Origin: an uncultured Luteimonas sp.
GTDB lineage: Bacteria; Pseudomonadota; Gammaproteobacteria; Xanthomonadales; Xanthomonadaceae
Assembly (NCBI GenBank): GCA_934541015.1
Contig: CAKTDC010000005.1
Location: 47,989-111,988, forward strand
Direction of reading: 5' to 3'
Length of the DNA: 64,000 bases
Shown: piece after piece, positions 11,241 to 19,960 of the stretch
Layout of the letters: each line of letters starts with the position of its first letter
Position numbering within the stretch: the first letter of the stretch is position 1
Position numbers and translations under genes: made by a program
The notes under the pieces: model-generated
The model's input: the letters and a program-made list of their open reading frames with translations, nothing else
What the model was told of the DNA's origin: nothing
Databases searched by the model: none

Positions 11241-11640
11241 GACAGGCTCCTCGTGCAAGGTTGAAAAGCCCTCCCCCATCCTGGTGCGGTGTTGCGGTCG
11301 CGATGCCCGTTGCGCATCCCCATGCGCTCGGGGCCGCGGCGGGCGGTCTGCGCCGCCCTGCCGCGTGTCCGGCCTTGCTGTCGTCGTGTTCGTGTGTTCG
11401 GCGTTGCTGGACAGACTCCTGGAGGCAAGGGCGCGGCCGTCATGGGGGAGGCCGCATCCCGGTCCTGCGGCGGCACCTCCGACCGTGGGGGGAAGGAGGC
11501 GCCCTGCGGGCACCGGGGCACCAGCCGGTCGAAACCGGCCAACACTTCGCCTGTCGCACCGCCCGGGGGCGGTCGATCGGCGGATGAACCAGCTCACTTG
11601 TTTCCGACGCTCCGGCCATCGCGACCGGGCGTCGTGCGCA
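11241..11640. other. Gene-free region upstream of torF-glnK-amtB
   Basis: No convincing gene is visible; the long frames here are low-complexity shadows. The promoter of the porin-glnK-amtB unit must lie here. A weak GG-N10-GC arrangement reading toward the porin is present around 11293-11308, but it matches the sigma-54 consensus poorly and no good NtrC palindrome accompanies it. Confidence 0.5.
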
Positions 11641-11938
11641 TCAGATCGCGTAGTACATCTGGTATTCGAGCGGGTGAGGGGCGGGCGCTTGCGCGGCACT
11701 GCCGCGCGCCCGCCCCGAACGCCCGTCGCGCTGCGACGGGCCGGACAGCCGCCGGCCCGACGCTGCTGCAGTGGGAAGATTCATGCTCATCAGATCGCGT
11801 AGTACATCTGGTATTCGAGCGGGTGAGGGGTGGGCGCTTGCGCGGCACTGCCGCGCGCCCGCCCCGAACGCCCGTCGCGCTGCGACGGGCCGGACAGCCG
11901 CCGGCCCGACGCTGCTGCAGTGGGAAGATTCATGCTCA
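11641..11938. repeat. Two 149-bp tandem units repeating the glnA 3' tail
   Basis: Units at 11641-11789 and 11790-11938 differ at a single base (C at 11682, T at 11831). Each starts with a 36-bp copy of the end of glnA (codons for LEYQMYYAI and the stop), followed by a 113-bp spacer. The real glnA tail at 11939-11974 is the third copy, with one mismatch. The arrangement is therefore tail-spacer-tail-spacer-tail. Each spacer holds three perfect inverted repeats (GCGCGGCA/TGCCGCGC, CGTCGC/GCGACG, GGGCCGG/CCGGCCC). No protein is likely; the spacer may be the glnA 3' UTR, duplicated together with the tail. Confidence 0.93.
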
Positions 11939-13348
11939 TCAGATCGCGTAGTACATCTGGTATTCGAGCGGATGCGTCGCGGCACGGAACGCCGTGACTT
12001 CCTTCATCTTCAGCGCGATGTAGGCGTCGATGAAGTCGTCGCTGAACACGCCGCCGGCCTTGAGGAACTCGCGGTCGGCGTCGAGCGCTTCCAGCGCCTG
12101 GTCGAGCGAATGGCAGACCGTGCGGTAGTTCTTCTCTTCCTCCGGCGGCAGGTCGTACAGGTCCTTGTCGCTGGGGCCGCCCGGATCGATCTGGTTCCGG
12201 ATGCCGTCCAGGCCCGCCATCATCAGCGCGGCGAAGGTCAGGTAGCCCGAGTTCACCGGATCGGGGAAACGCATCTCGATGCGGCGCGCCCTGGGATTGG
12301 CGACGTAGGGAATGCGGCAGCTGGCCGAGCGGTTGGAGGACGAGTAGGCCAGCATCACCGGCGCCTCGAAGCCCGGCACCAGGCGCTTGTAGGAGTTGGT
12401 GGAGGCGTTGGCGAAGGCGTTGATCGCACGCGCGTGCTTGAAGATGCCGCCGATGTACCACAGCGCGGTCTGCGACAGCCCGCCGTAGCCGTCGCCGGAG
12501 AACAGGTTCTTCCCGTCCTTGGCCAGCGACTGGTGCACGTGCATGCCGCTGCCGTTGTCGCCGACCAGCGGCTTGGGCATGAAGGTCGCGGTCTTGCCGT
12601 TGCGGAAGGCCACGTTCTTGATGATGTACTTCATCGTCAGCAGCTCGTCGGCCTTCTTCACCAGCGAGTTGAAGCGGGTGCCGATCTCGCACTGCCCGGC
12701 GTTGGCGACCTCGTGGTGGTGCACCTCGACCTCGATCCCCACCTGCTCCAGGGTCTTGCACATCTCCGCGCGCAGGTCGTGCAGCGAATCGAGCGGCGCC
12801 ACCGGGAAGTAGCCACCCTTCACGCCCGGGCGGTAGCCGCTGTTGCCGCCGTCGTATTCCTTGCCCGAGTTCCAGTGCGCCTCTTCCGAGTCGACGTGGA
12901 AGAAGGTGTGGCCCATCTCGTTGGCGTAGCGCACCGAGTCGAAGATGAAGAACTCCGGCTCCGGGCCGAAGAACGCCTGGTCGGCGATGCCGCTGGACTT
13001 GAGGTAGGCCTCGGCGCGGCGGGCGATCCCGCGCGGGTCGCGGGTGTAGGCCTGCATGGTCGTCGGGTCGAGCACGTCGCAGGTCAGCACCAGGGTCGGA
13101 TCGGCGGTGAACGGATCGAGGAAGGCGGTGGACGGATCGGGCAGCAGCACCATGTCCGAGTTCTGGATGCCGCGCCAGCCGTGGATCGAGCTGCCGTCGA
13201 ACATCTTGCCGTCCTCGAACAGCTCGGCCTCGACGATCGACTTGGGGAAGGTGACGTGGTGCTGCACACCGCGCATGTCGGCAAAGCGCAGATCGACGAA
13301 TTCGACGCGGTGGTCGGAGATGAGCTTATCCACGGATTCGATGGACAT
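11939..13348 (-). CDS. glnA: Glutamine synthetase, type I
   Basis: Dodecameric GSI (469 aa) that makes glutamine from glutamate, ammonia and ATP. Conserved blocks: [51 protein letters not shown] and the latch region [25 protein letters not shown]. The adenylylation site is Y398 in [11 protein letters not shown], so this is the GlnE-regulated beta type. The ATG at 13348 gives the normal [10 protein letters not shown] start and full length. Expression should be driven by the NtrC/sigma-54 promoter at 13456-13570. Its last 36 bp are repeated twice just downstream (11641-11938). Confidence 0.98.
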   Translation of the reverse strand: MSIESVDKLISDHRVEFVDLRFADMRGVQHHVTFPKSIVEAELFEDGKMFDGSSIHGWRGIQNSDMVLLPDPSTAFLDPFTADPTLVLTCDVLDPTTMQAYTRDPRGIARRAEAYLKSSGIADQAFFGPEPEFFIFDSVRYANEMGHTFFHVDSEEAHWNSGKEYDGGNSGYRPGVKGGYFPVAPLDSLHDLRAEMCKTLEQVGIEVEVHHHEVANAGQCEIGTRFNSLVKKADELLTMKYIIKNVAFRNGKTATFMPKPLVGDNGSGMHVHQSLAKDGKNLFSGDGYGGLSQTALWYIGGIFKHARAINAFANASTNSYKRLVPGFEAPVMLAYSSSNRSASCRIPYVANPRARRIEMRFPDPVNSGYLTFAALMMAGLDGIRNQIDPGGPSDKDLYDLPPEEEKNYRTVCHSLDQALEALDADREFLKAGGVFSDDFIDAYIALKMKEVTAFRAATHPLEYQMYYAI

Positions 13349-13455
13349 GGGAGGCCTTGTGGTTGGAGGGTCGAGGGCGGGAGGGCTTAGGGCTGGCGGG
13401 CCGGGGGCGTTAAGCTGCCGGATATGGCGGGCCGCTGGCCGGACACAGGATGTTG

Positions 13456-13471
13456 AGCAAGCGCTGTGCCA
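13456..13471 (-). promoter_or_regulatory. Sigma-54 promoter (-24/-12) of glnA
   Basis: On the minus strand the sequence TGGCACAGCGCTTGCT matches the consensus TGGCAC-N5-TTGCW at every position. It points to glnA, with transcription expected to start near 13445, about 95 bp before the ATG. Confidence 0.92.
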
Positions 13472-13486
13472 ACCTGAAGATCCCCA

Positions 13487-13499
13487 TAAAATATTGATT
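13487..13499 (-). promoter_or_regulatory. IHF-binding site in the glnA promoter
   Basis: The minus strand reads AATCAATATTTTA, a full match to WATCAANNNNTTR. It sits between the sigma-54 box and the NtrC sites, the position in which IHF bends DNA so that an enhancer-bound activator reaches the polymerase. Confidence 0.75.
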
Positions 13500-13532
13500 C
13501 TGCAGGGCCGCGGAAAGCACGTCGCCGAGGCC

Positions 13533-13570
13533 TGCACCACTCTGGTGCAGGCCGGTTGCGAAATGCACCA
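13533..13570. promoter_or_regulatory. NtrC enhancer: one perfect palindrome plus a half-site
   Basis: TGCACCACTCTGGTGCA at 13533-13549 is a perfect NtrC dyad. A second TGCACCA half-site starts at 13564, 31 bp further (three helical turns), with a poor second arm. Together they lie about 60-100 bp upstream of the -24 element, comparable to the spaced NtrC sites of enterobacterial glnA. Confidence 0.9.
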
Positions 13571-13627
13571 GAACGGCCCGCGCACCCGCCCGCCGTCCGT
13601 CCTCCCCGTCCCCAGCCCTGGTCCCCA

Positions 13628-14422
13628 ATGTCCTCGACCCTGTCCGCCCTCCTCCTCGGCATCATCGAGGGGCTCACCGAATTCCTCCCCGTCTCCAGCA
13701 CCGGCCACCTGCTGATCGCCCAGCGCTGGCTGGGCGAGCGATCGGACTTCTTCAACATCGTCATCCAGGCCGGCGCCATCCTCGCCATCACCCTGGTGTT
13801 CCGGCAGCGGATCTGGGCGCTGGCCACCGGGCTGGGCGAGCGCGACAGCCGCGACTACGCGATGAAGCTGGCGGTCGCCTTCCTGGTCACCGCCGTGGTC
13901 GGCCTGCCGGTGCGCCTGGCCGGCTGGGAGCTGCCCGAGACGGTGACGCCGGTGGCCTGGGCGCTGGTCATCGGAGGGGTGTGGATGCTGGTGGCCGAGC
14001 GGATCGCGGAGAAGCGCGGCGACAGCGCGCAGGTGACCTGGACGGTGGCGATCCTGGTGGGGCTGGCGCAGGTGGTCGCGGGCGTGTTCCCCGGCACCTC
14101 GCGCTCGGCGGCGGCGATCTTCATGGCGATGCTGGCCGGCCTGAGCCGGCGCTCGGCGGCGACCGAGTTCGTGTTCCTGGTCGGCATCCCGACGATGTTC
14201 GCGGCCAGCGCCTACGCCTTCCTGGAGCTGTGGCTGGAGCAGGGCCTGGCCGGCGAGGCCTGGGGCGAGGTCGCGCTGGCCTTCGCGGCGGCCACGGTCA
14301 CCGGATTCCTGGTGGTGAAATGGCTGCTGGGCTACATCAAGCAGCACCGCTACACGGGCTTTGCCGTCTACCGGATCGCGCTCGGCGCGGCGCTGCTGCT
14401 GTGGCTGCCCGCGGGCGACTGA
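13628..14422 (+). CDS. uppP: Undecaprenyl-diphosphatase UppP (BacA)
   Basis: Integral membrane phosphatase (264 aa) that recycles undecaprenyl diphosphate for wall synthesis and gives bacitracin resistance. The two family signatures are intact: [18 protein letters not shown] (E-rich catalytic block, residues ~10-28) and [27 protein letters not shown] (phosphate-binding Ser/Arg, ~155-180). About eight hydrophobic segments. The ATG at 13628 is chosen because the signature then begins at the normal distance; an upstream in-frame ATG at 13556 would add an unlikely Pro/Arg-rich extension and run into the NtrC site. Divergent from glnA. Confidence 0.94.
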   Translation: MSSTLSALLLGIIEGLTEFLPVSSTGHLLIAQRWLGERSDFFNIVIQAGAILAITLVFRQRIWALATGLGERDSRDYAMKLAVAFLVTAVVGLPVRLAGWELPETVTPVAWALVIGGVWMLVAERIAEKRGDSAQVTWTVAILVGLAQVVAGVFPGTSRSAAAIFMAMLAGLSRRSAATEFVFLVGIPTMFAASAYAFLELWLEQGLAGEAWGEVALAFAAATVTGFLVVKWLLGYIKQHRYTGFAVYRIALGAALLLWLPAGD

Positions 14423-14533
14423 GGCGCGGCCAGCATGCCTGCGCGACCAGGCACGGCGACCGGCAACCCCGTTCCCTGCCGCCGCCCGTTCAAGGATTGG
14501 TCCACTTCCCCACATCTGCGACAGGAGACATCC

Positions 14534-15328
14534 ATGATCCGAATTCCTGTGCTGTCCTTGCTGGTGCTTGCGCTGGCCACCGCGTGCACCCCGGCCGACC
14601 GCGATCCGGCGACACCGCCGGCCGCCGACACCGCAACCGCCTTCGACGCCGCCCGCCTGCCCGCCTACCACTGGACGCTGGCCGAGGCGACCGGCAGCGA
14701 CGGCGCGCGCATCGACGCCCTGTTCCCGCGCGCGGACAGGCCGCTGCAGCTCGATTTCGCCGATGGCCGCGTCGGCGTGTCCAACGCCTGCAACCGCATC
14801 GGCGGCAGCTATACCGTGACCGGCGACGCCTTCGCCGCCCCGCAGCTGGCGATGACGCAGATGGCCTGCGCCGACGCGGCGCTGATGCAGTCCGACGGCG
14901 AGATCGCCCGCCGCCTCGAAGCCGGCGGCAGCGTGCGCTTCGACGGCGACGACGCGCTGGTCTACACCACCACCGCCGGCGACACCCTGCGCTTCACCGG
15001 CACGCCCACGCCGCAGACCCGCTACGGCGGCCCCGGCGAGCGCGTGTTCCTGGAGGTCGCCGCGCAGCGCGTGCCCTGCCACCACGCGATGATCCCGGAC
15101 TACCAGTGCCTGCACGTGCGCGAGATCAGCTACGACGACGGCGGCCTCAGGACCGGCGCCGGCGACTGGCAGTTCCTCTACCAGGACATCGAGGGCTACA
15201 GCCACGAGCCGGGCGTGCGCAACGTGCTGCGGCTCGACCGCTACACCATCGCCGATCCGCCGGCCGACGGCTCGTCGCTGGCCTATGTGCTCGACATGGT
15301 GGTCGAGTCGGAGACGGTCGCGGATTGA
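14534..15328 (+). CDS. META (HslJ-like) and DUF4377 domain lipoprotein
   Basis: Lipoprotein of 264 aa (lipobox LALATAC18). The first half is a META/HslJ-type domain: [49 protein letters not shown] and a second strand set ending LRFTG. The second half (from about residue 165) matches DUF4377: [32 protein letters not shown], then [28 protein letters not shown]. The ATG at 14534 follows AGGAGA. Envelope location inferred; the molecular role of both domains is unknown. It is the last high-GC gene before the lower-GC restriction-modification island. Confidence 0.88.
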   Translation: MIRIPVLSLLVLALATACTPADRDPATPPAADTATAFDAARLPAYHWTLAEATGSDGARIDALFPRADRPLQLDFADGRVGVSNACNRIGGSYTVTGDAFAAPQLAMTQMACADAALMQSDGEIARRLEAGGSVRFDGDDALVYTTTAGDTLRFTGTPTPQTRYGGPGERVFLEVAAQRVPCHHAMIPDYQCLHVREISYDDGGLRTGAGDWQFLYQDIEGYSHEPGVRNVLRLDRYTIADPPADGSSLAYVLDMVVESETVAD

Positions 15329-15376
15329 TTCGCGTCCGCAGCCTATGATGCCGGACGGTCGTCGCGGGTGCCGCCT

Positions 15377-16081
15377 ATGTACGAAACAACGACTTTCGAG
15401 GATCCGCTCGTGCTGGACCCGCGGATCCGCCACCGCTGGGGATTCGTGGAAACCAGCTCCGCCAGCGCCGTATTGCGAGCGGTGTGTCCGGGGGAATGGA
15501 ATGACATCACCCGGTTTCTGGATTCGTTTTCCCTCGATCCGGCGGTGTGGCTCAGGAAGGGCGGCAACCGCGGCGATATCGCGCAACAGATCGATAAAGA
15601 GTTCCACCGGATGGGATGGCGCGAAACACGGGTGGATCTGAGCACCCGCGGAATCCTGTTTTCGCGGAACAATCAGGAAATCGGCAGGCTGCCCGAGACC
15701 TACCAGGAAGGCTATCTGGTCGACAACTTCAAGGGGCGCGTTGCGCTGGACGTCGAGTGGAACGCCAAGGATGGAAACCTGGATCGGGATCTGTCCGCGT
15801 ACCGCGCCTGGCACGAGGCCGGCGTCATATCGGCCGCAGTCATCATTACCCAGGACAGGCTGAGCCTGCGGTCGCTCGCCCGTTCGCTCTGGGACCAGTA
15901 CCAGGCCAGCCTTCCGGAACGTGAAAGGAACCCGAAATTGCCCATCGACGTCGGGACTTCCACCACGACCAACCTCGAAAAGGCGATGTTGCGGGTCAGA
16001 CGCGGTGTGATGGGAACCTGCCCCTTGCTGGTCATCGCGGCGAATCAGGCGACCTGGAACCAACAGCCATACATTGGGTGA
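15377..16081 (+). CDS. Type II restriction endonuclease, BglII/BstYI family
   Basis: A 234-aa protein whose core [39 protein letters not shown] (from about residue 120) and late block [26 protein letters not shown] match my memory of the BglII/BstYI nuclease family, with acidic residues D116/D125, E127 and K131 as the likely metal site. That family cuts AGATCT or RGATCY. I use the ATG at 15377; a GTG nine bases upstream is possible, and neither has a clear ribosome site. It converges on a methylase gene with only six bases between stops, the layout of a restriction-modification pair. Base composition is less GC-rich than its neighbours, suggesting transfer. Confidence 0.82.
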   Translation: MYETTTFEDPLVLDPRIRHRWGFVETSSASAVLRAVCPGEWNDITRFLDSFSLDPAVWLRKGGNRGDIAQQIDKEFHRMGWRETRVDLSTRGILFSRNNQEIGRLPETYQEGYLVDNFKGRVALDVEWNAKDGNLDRDLSAYRAWHEAGVISAAVIITQDRLSLRSLARSLWDQYQASLPERERNPKLPIDVGTSTTTNLEKAMLRVRRGVMGTCPLLVIAANQATWNQQPYIG

Positions 16082-16087
16082 CGCCGT

Positions 16088-16921
16088 TCAGGCCGTGGCT
16101 TTCCTTCCCCTGGGCCGCATTTCCACATCGGCCGTGCGCAGCAAGGCCCTCACCCGCTGGATGGGGTAGCCTGCCGCATCCGAAATTTCGCGGATGCTTC
16201 GGCCGGACTTGTACATCAATGCCAGCTGGCTGCCGATTTCCCTGGCCCGGTCCTTTTCGATGTGCTCGTGCGGGAGAAGGTGCGGCAGCACGGAGCCACC
16301 CTCGTATCCCTTGTGCACGACGCCACGCGGTACGACGTTGTCCGCGGATTCGTCGCCCCAGACGCTCCAGCCCTCCCGCGGATAGCGGGCGAACATTTCC
16401 AGGTACGCACCGGGAGAACAGGCCTCGATCAGGTCGTACTGTTCATCAGGCTTGCGGGAATGCTCCCGCTTGCGCGTTTCGATCATGTTGACCTGTGAAC
16501 GTCCCGGAGGAAGCGTCCGCATCGAGCCCTTGACGCCAAACAGCAGCAACTCCGTCACGTTGCGGAAGTAGAACCCGACGCCGCGACCATCTGGCCCACC
16601 GTCGATCCGGCGTTTCGCCCAGACGATGTTGCTCACATACCGGAACCCCCAGGCGGACAGCACTTCCAGTCCATCCGGGAGCAGGGCATTGGGCACCCAC
16701 AGGTACAGGTGCGCGTTCCTGGCGGTCACCTCCGAAACCCCGAGCGCCTTGATCGCGTCAAGCGTCATCGTCGAGTATCGATCCAGCCGACGGTGCTCGG
16801 GGGCCACTTTTCCAGTCCTGTTGGCGAATCGCCACGGAGGATCGGCGAGAACCGTCGAGAATCCACCCACGACACGGGGGAGGGGGGCTGGTTCGAGTTC
16901 GGGGCGCAAGGGCTTGGGCAT
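16088..16921 (-). CDS. MT-A70 family adenine-specific DNA methyltransferase with C-terminal HTH
   Basis: Predicted N6-adenine methylase (277 aa), partner of the convergent nuclease. Catalytic motif DPPW is at residues 27-30 (VLADPPWRF); SRKPDEQYDLIE and EMFARYPREGWSVWGDE are the later MT-A70 blocks. The last 45 residues (KSGRSIREISDAAGYPIQRVRALLRTADVEMRPRGRK) form a recombinase-type helix-turn-helix, which could add specificity or let the protein bind its own promoter. The ATG at 16921 is six bases beyond a TACAAT -10 box, so the mRNA is probably leaderless; an upstream ATG at 17020 would place the promoter inside the gene. Composition is lower-GC than the flanks. Confidence 0.86.
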   Translation of the reverse strand: MPKPLRPELEPAPLPRVVGGFSTVLADPPWRFANRTGKVAPEHRRLDRYSTMTLDAIKALGVSEVTARNAHLYLWVPNALLPDGLEVLSAWGFRYVSNIVWAKRRIDGGPDGRGVGFYFRNVTELLLFGVKGSMRTLPPGRSQVNMIETRKREHSRKPDEQYDLIEACSPGAYLEMFARYPREGWSVWGDESADNVVPRGVVHKGYEGGSVLPHLLPHEHIEKDRAREIGSQLALMYKSGRSIREISDAAGYPIQRVRALLRTADVEMRPRGRKATA

Positions 16922-16927
16922 GCAGCG

Positions 16928-16965
16928 ATTGTAGAATGGAAAAGATCTTTGTAAAGATCTTTTCC
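16928..16965 (-). promoter_or_regulatory. Methylase promoter overlapped by a 28-bp palindrome with two AGATCT sites
   Basis: On the minus strand a -35 TTTACA (16950-16955), a 16-bp spacer and a -10 TACAAT (16928-16933) end six bases before the methylase ATG. A perfect inverted repeat (13-bp arms, 2-bp centre) spans 16938-16965 and covers the -35 and most of the spacer. Each arm contains AGATCT (16943-16948 and 16955-16960), the sequence recognised by BglII-family enzymes. Confidence 0.85.
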
Positions 16966-17172
16966 TCACGCGGAGGAGATCCGGAATCTTCTCCGTTTCC
17001 AATCTCTCGGATTGAGACACCGAATCCCGCGGACGGGATCAACCGCAAGTTCTGCTCCCGCCTGAGGGAATCGCAAGAGCGGAGCAGCTCCCGGGTGTGC
17101 GCGGGGAGCCGGCGCGGCCGCCTGCCTGCCCGCAGCACCAGACGCCCGGCCGGTGGAACGGCCGCTGCCCGG

Positions 17173-17790
17173 TCAGGAACCCCGGTGCGACGGATGCAGG
17201 GCGTAGGTGCCGTGCACCGCCGCCTCGGCCAGGACGTGACCGTGCATGGCGCGGAAGACGTCGCCGGCGACGAACCGCTCCGGCAGATCCAGGCTGGCCA
17301 CGTCGAGCGCGAACAGGCGGAAGAAATAGCGGTGCACGCGCAGGTCGTTCGGCGGCGGGTAGGGGCCGTCGTAGCCGCGGTAGTCGCCGCCCATGTCGGG
17401 GTCGCCGGCGAACCAGCCGGTGTAATCGTTCAGCCCCTGGCGCGCGCCGGCCGGCCCCGGCGGCGAGGCTTTGCCGCGGGCGGTCGCGCCGTCGCTGCAG
17501 CTGCCTGCGGCGATGCTGCGCAGCTCGCCGGGGATGTCGGCCATCGCCCAGTGCACGAAGTCGCCGCGCGGGTGGTCGACCGGGATCGCGACGTCCTCGC
17601 GGCCGGCCAGCGAGGCGTCGGTGGGTGCGTCGGTGTCGATGCACAGCAGCGCGAACGAGCGCGTGCCCGCGGGCACCTCGCCCCAGGCCAGGTGCGGGTT
17701 GCGGTTGCCGCCGAAGCCGTCGGCCGCGCCCATGGCGAATTCGGCGGGGATCGGCCGGCCGTTGTCGAAGCTGTCGCTGTGGATGCGCAT
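17173..17790 (-). CDS. YbhB/YbcL-type phosphatidylethanolamine-binding (PEBP) family protein
   Basis: A 205-residue cytoplasmic PEBP/Raf-kinase-inhibitor fold protein. Typical blocks are NPHLAWGEVPAGTRSFALLCIDTDAP, FVHWAMADIPGELRSI, GYDGPYPPPNDLRVHRYFFRLFALD and a C-terminal GHVLAEAAVHGTY. There is an insertion after IDTDAP (TDASLAGREDVAIPVDHPRGD) as in the longer bacterial forms. The start at 17790 follows GAGACCACGCAG, a weak ribosome site. Ligand and role in bacteria are not established. It lies 22 bp downstream of the TPR-sulfotransferase gene on the same strand. Confidence 0.88.
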   Translation of the reverse strand: MRIHSDSFDNGRPIPAEFAMGAADGFGGNRNPHLAWGEVPAGTRSFALLCIDTDAPTDASLAGREDVAIPVDHPRGDFVHWAMADIPGELRSIAAGSCSDGATARGKASPPGPAGARQGLNDYTGWFAGDPDMGGDYRGYDGPYPPPNDLRVHRYFFRLFALDVASLDLPERFVAGDVFRAMHGHVLAEAAVHGTYALHPSHRGS

Positions 17791-17812
17791 CTGCGTGGTC
17801 TCCCGGAATGGA

Positions 17813-19891
17813 TCAGTCGGCAGGATAGCCAAGCTGGTGCGCAACCGGCGCGAGAGTGGCGAAGGGCACGGCCAGCGCACCGGCGTAGCGCCGCCAGTGG
17901 CCCGCCGGCAGGTTGCCCGGGCGCAGCGGCACCGGCACCTGCAGGTCCTCGATTCCCAGCACCTCCGACAGCCGCCCGGCCAGCGCGCCGGCGTCGGCCT
18001 CCACGCCGTCGATCTTGAGCAGGGCCGCGCGGTACAGCCCGTCGGCAACCACCGCGGTCATCTGCGACAGGGTCGACCCCAGCCAGGCGGCGGCCTGGGC
18101 GGGATCGGCCAGCGCGAACTGCGCCGGTGATCCGTGCGCCAGCCATTCGAGCAGCATGTCGCGCGGGTCGCGGACCACGAACAGCACCGCGGCATCGGCC
18201 AGGTGCGGGCACAGCGCACGCAGCAGGGCGTTGTCCCACCACACCAGCCAGTCGATGATCGCGCCATCGCCGAGGCCGCGGCCGGGCAGCGCCTCGCGCC
18301 AGCTGCGCATCGCCGCTTCGCCGGTGAGGCTGCCTTCCGACAGCGCCGGCACGCTGGCATAGCGCTGGAAGGCGTCGCCGGGAGCGCGATCGGCGGTGAA
18401 GCGGTCGCCGCTGAAGCCCTGCAGCCCGGACAGGGCCGCGGCCACGTTCTCCACGCAGCTGCCTGGGCCACCCCACAGGAACAGCGTGCGAAGGCCATCG
18501 GCCGGCGGGGCGTCGGCATCCCAGGGCGGCAGCGGGCCCGCCGGCAGCTGCGACACCGGCAGGCTCACCGGCGACAGCGGCAGCCCCGCGGACGCGCGCA
18601 GCCGCGCCGCCTGCGTCCAGTGTTCCACCGCGGCGGCGGGATCGTCCGCCTCGTCCTCCAGCGCACCGATCCAGCCCAGCAGACGCGCGCGCGCGCCGTC
18701 GTCGCCGGCCCGGGCCAGCAGGCCCTGCACGTGGGCCACGGCGGCGCCGGAGTCGCCGGCCTTGAGCGCCTCCACGATCACCCGGTGGGCGCCGGCGTGG
18801 CCGGGATTGGCCGCGACGATGCGCCGCGCCGCGGCCAGCACGGCCTCGCCGTCGCCGCGCCTGCGCAGCTGCAGCAGGCGCGCTTCCTGGGCGCCCAGGT
18901 CGTCGGGGGCGGCGGCGTTCCAGCGGTCGACGACGGCATCGGCCGCGGCCGCATCGTGCTCCACCGCCAGCCGCGCCTGCCACAGGACGCCGGCCTGCGC
19001 GACGCTGGCGAGGCAGCCGTCGAGGATGCGGCGCACCTCGTCGGCGCGCCCGGCGGCATCCTCGCCGCCCAGCCAGGCGCGCATGAACAGCTCGACGTTG
19101 AGCCGATCGCCCGGCTGCGCCAGCAGCGCCCGGCGCGCCCACTCGCGCGCGTCGGCCAGCCGCTGCACCTGCATCGCCAGGCCCGCCGCCAGGCGCAGGC
19201 GCGCAGGGGTGGCCTGCGCGGAATCGCCGCCGAGCAGCGGCACCAGGGCATCGAGCGCCTCGTCCGGCCGCTGCTGCGCGTGCAGGGTCTGCGCCAGCAG
19301 CATGCGCAGGGCGTCGTGGTCGGGATGGCCCTCGAGCACGCGGCGGAAGGTCTGTTCGGCGAAACCGAAATGGCGGTTGGACAGGTAGGCCAGGCCCAGC
19401 GCCAGCAGCACCTGCGGATCGTCCGGCAGCGCTTCGGCCGCGCGCGTGGCCTGCGCCAGCGCCTCCTGGGGCTCGTCGCGCTGCAGCGCGACCATGGCGC
19501 CCAGGGCGATCGAACGCGGATGATCCGGTGTCACCCGGCCGGCGAGCACGTTCAGGCGCGCGGCCTCGTCGGCGTCGCCGCCGGCCAGCGCCAGCTGGGC
19601 CTGCAGGATGTAGGCATCGAAGCGGTTGGGATCGAGCGCCAGCGCTTCGGCCAGCGCCGCACGCGCGGCCTCGGGCCTGCGCTGCGCCAGCAGCAGGCTG
19701 GCGCGCTGGACGTGCGGGCCGGCTTCCCCGGGCTCGAGCGCGATCGCGCGCTCCAGCGCCGCCAGCGCCTCTTCGCCGCGGCCGGCAGCTTGCAGCGCGG
19801 CCGCCAGCGCGAGCTGCGCGGCGCCGGAGCGGGGGTCGGCGTCGACGGCCGCCTGTGCGGCGGCAAGTGCGTCGGAGGACTGTGCGTGCAT
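17813..19891 (-). CDS. TPR-repeat protein with C-terminal sulfotransferase-like domain
   Basis: A 692-aa protein with no signal peptide. Residues 1 to about 450 are an array of TPR-like helix pairs (for example AALERAIALEPGEAGPHVQRASLLLAQRRPEAARAALAEALALDPN). The last 220 residues resemble a sulfotransferase: LFLWGGPGSCVENVAAALSG where the 5'-phosphosulfate loop would be, and LFVVRDPRDMLLEW where the 3'-phosphate Arg/Ser motif would be. The first loop lacks the usual SGTT/S-T-W pattern, so activity is doubtful. TPR-sulfotransferase fusions are common in Xanthomonadaceae; substrate unknown. Confidence 0.75.
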   Translation of the reverse strand: MHAQSSDALAAAQAAVDADPRSGAAQLALAAALQAAGRGEEALAALERAIALEPGEAGPHVQRASLLLAQRRPEAARAALAEALALDPNRFDAYILQAQLALAGGDADEAARLNVLAGRVTPDHPRSIALGAMVALQRDEPQEALAQATRAAEALPDDPQVLLALGLAYLSNRHFGFAEQTFRRVLEGHPDHDALRMLLAQTLHAQQRPDEALDALVPLLGGDSAQATPARLRLAAGLAMQVQRLADAREWARRALLAQPGDRLNVELFMRAWLGGEDAAGRADEVRRILDGCLASVAQAGVLWQARLAVEHDAAAADAVVDRWNAAAPDDLGAQEARLLQLRRRGDGEAVLAAARRIVAANPGHAGAHRVIVEALKAGDSGAAVAHVQGLLARAGDDGARARLLGWIGALEDEADDPAAAVEHWTQAARLRASAGLPLSPVSLPVSQLPAGPLPPWDADAPPADGLRTLFLWGGPGSCVENVAAALSGLQGFSGDRFTADRAPGDAFQRYASVPALSEGSLTGEAAMRSWREALPGRGLGDGAIIDWLVWWDNALLRALCPHLADAAVLFVVRDPRDMLLEWLAHGSPAQFALADPAQAAAWLGSTLSQMTAVVADGLYRAALLKIDGVEADAGALAGRLSEVLGIEDLQVPVPLRPGNLPAGHWRRYAGALAVPFATLAPVAHQLGYPAD

Positions 19892-19960
19892 CGGATCGGG
19901 GCCTGGCGCCCGGCAGTGGCGAACCGGTGATTGTACCGGCCGGCGGCAGCCGTTCCGGGC

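Noticed and set aside
11293-11308. Sigma-54-like GG-N10-GC upstream of the torF-glnK-amtB unit
   Set aside because: Only about half of the consensus bases match and no NtrC dyad is nearby; such matches are frequent in GC-rich DNA.
16922-17020. Longer methylase start at 17020 (33 extra residues)
   Set aside because: It would translate the palindrome and promoter; the ATG at 16921 lies six bases after a good -10 box, fitting a leaderless mRNA.
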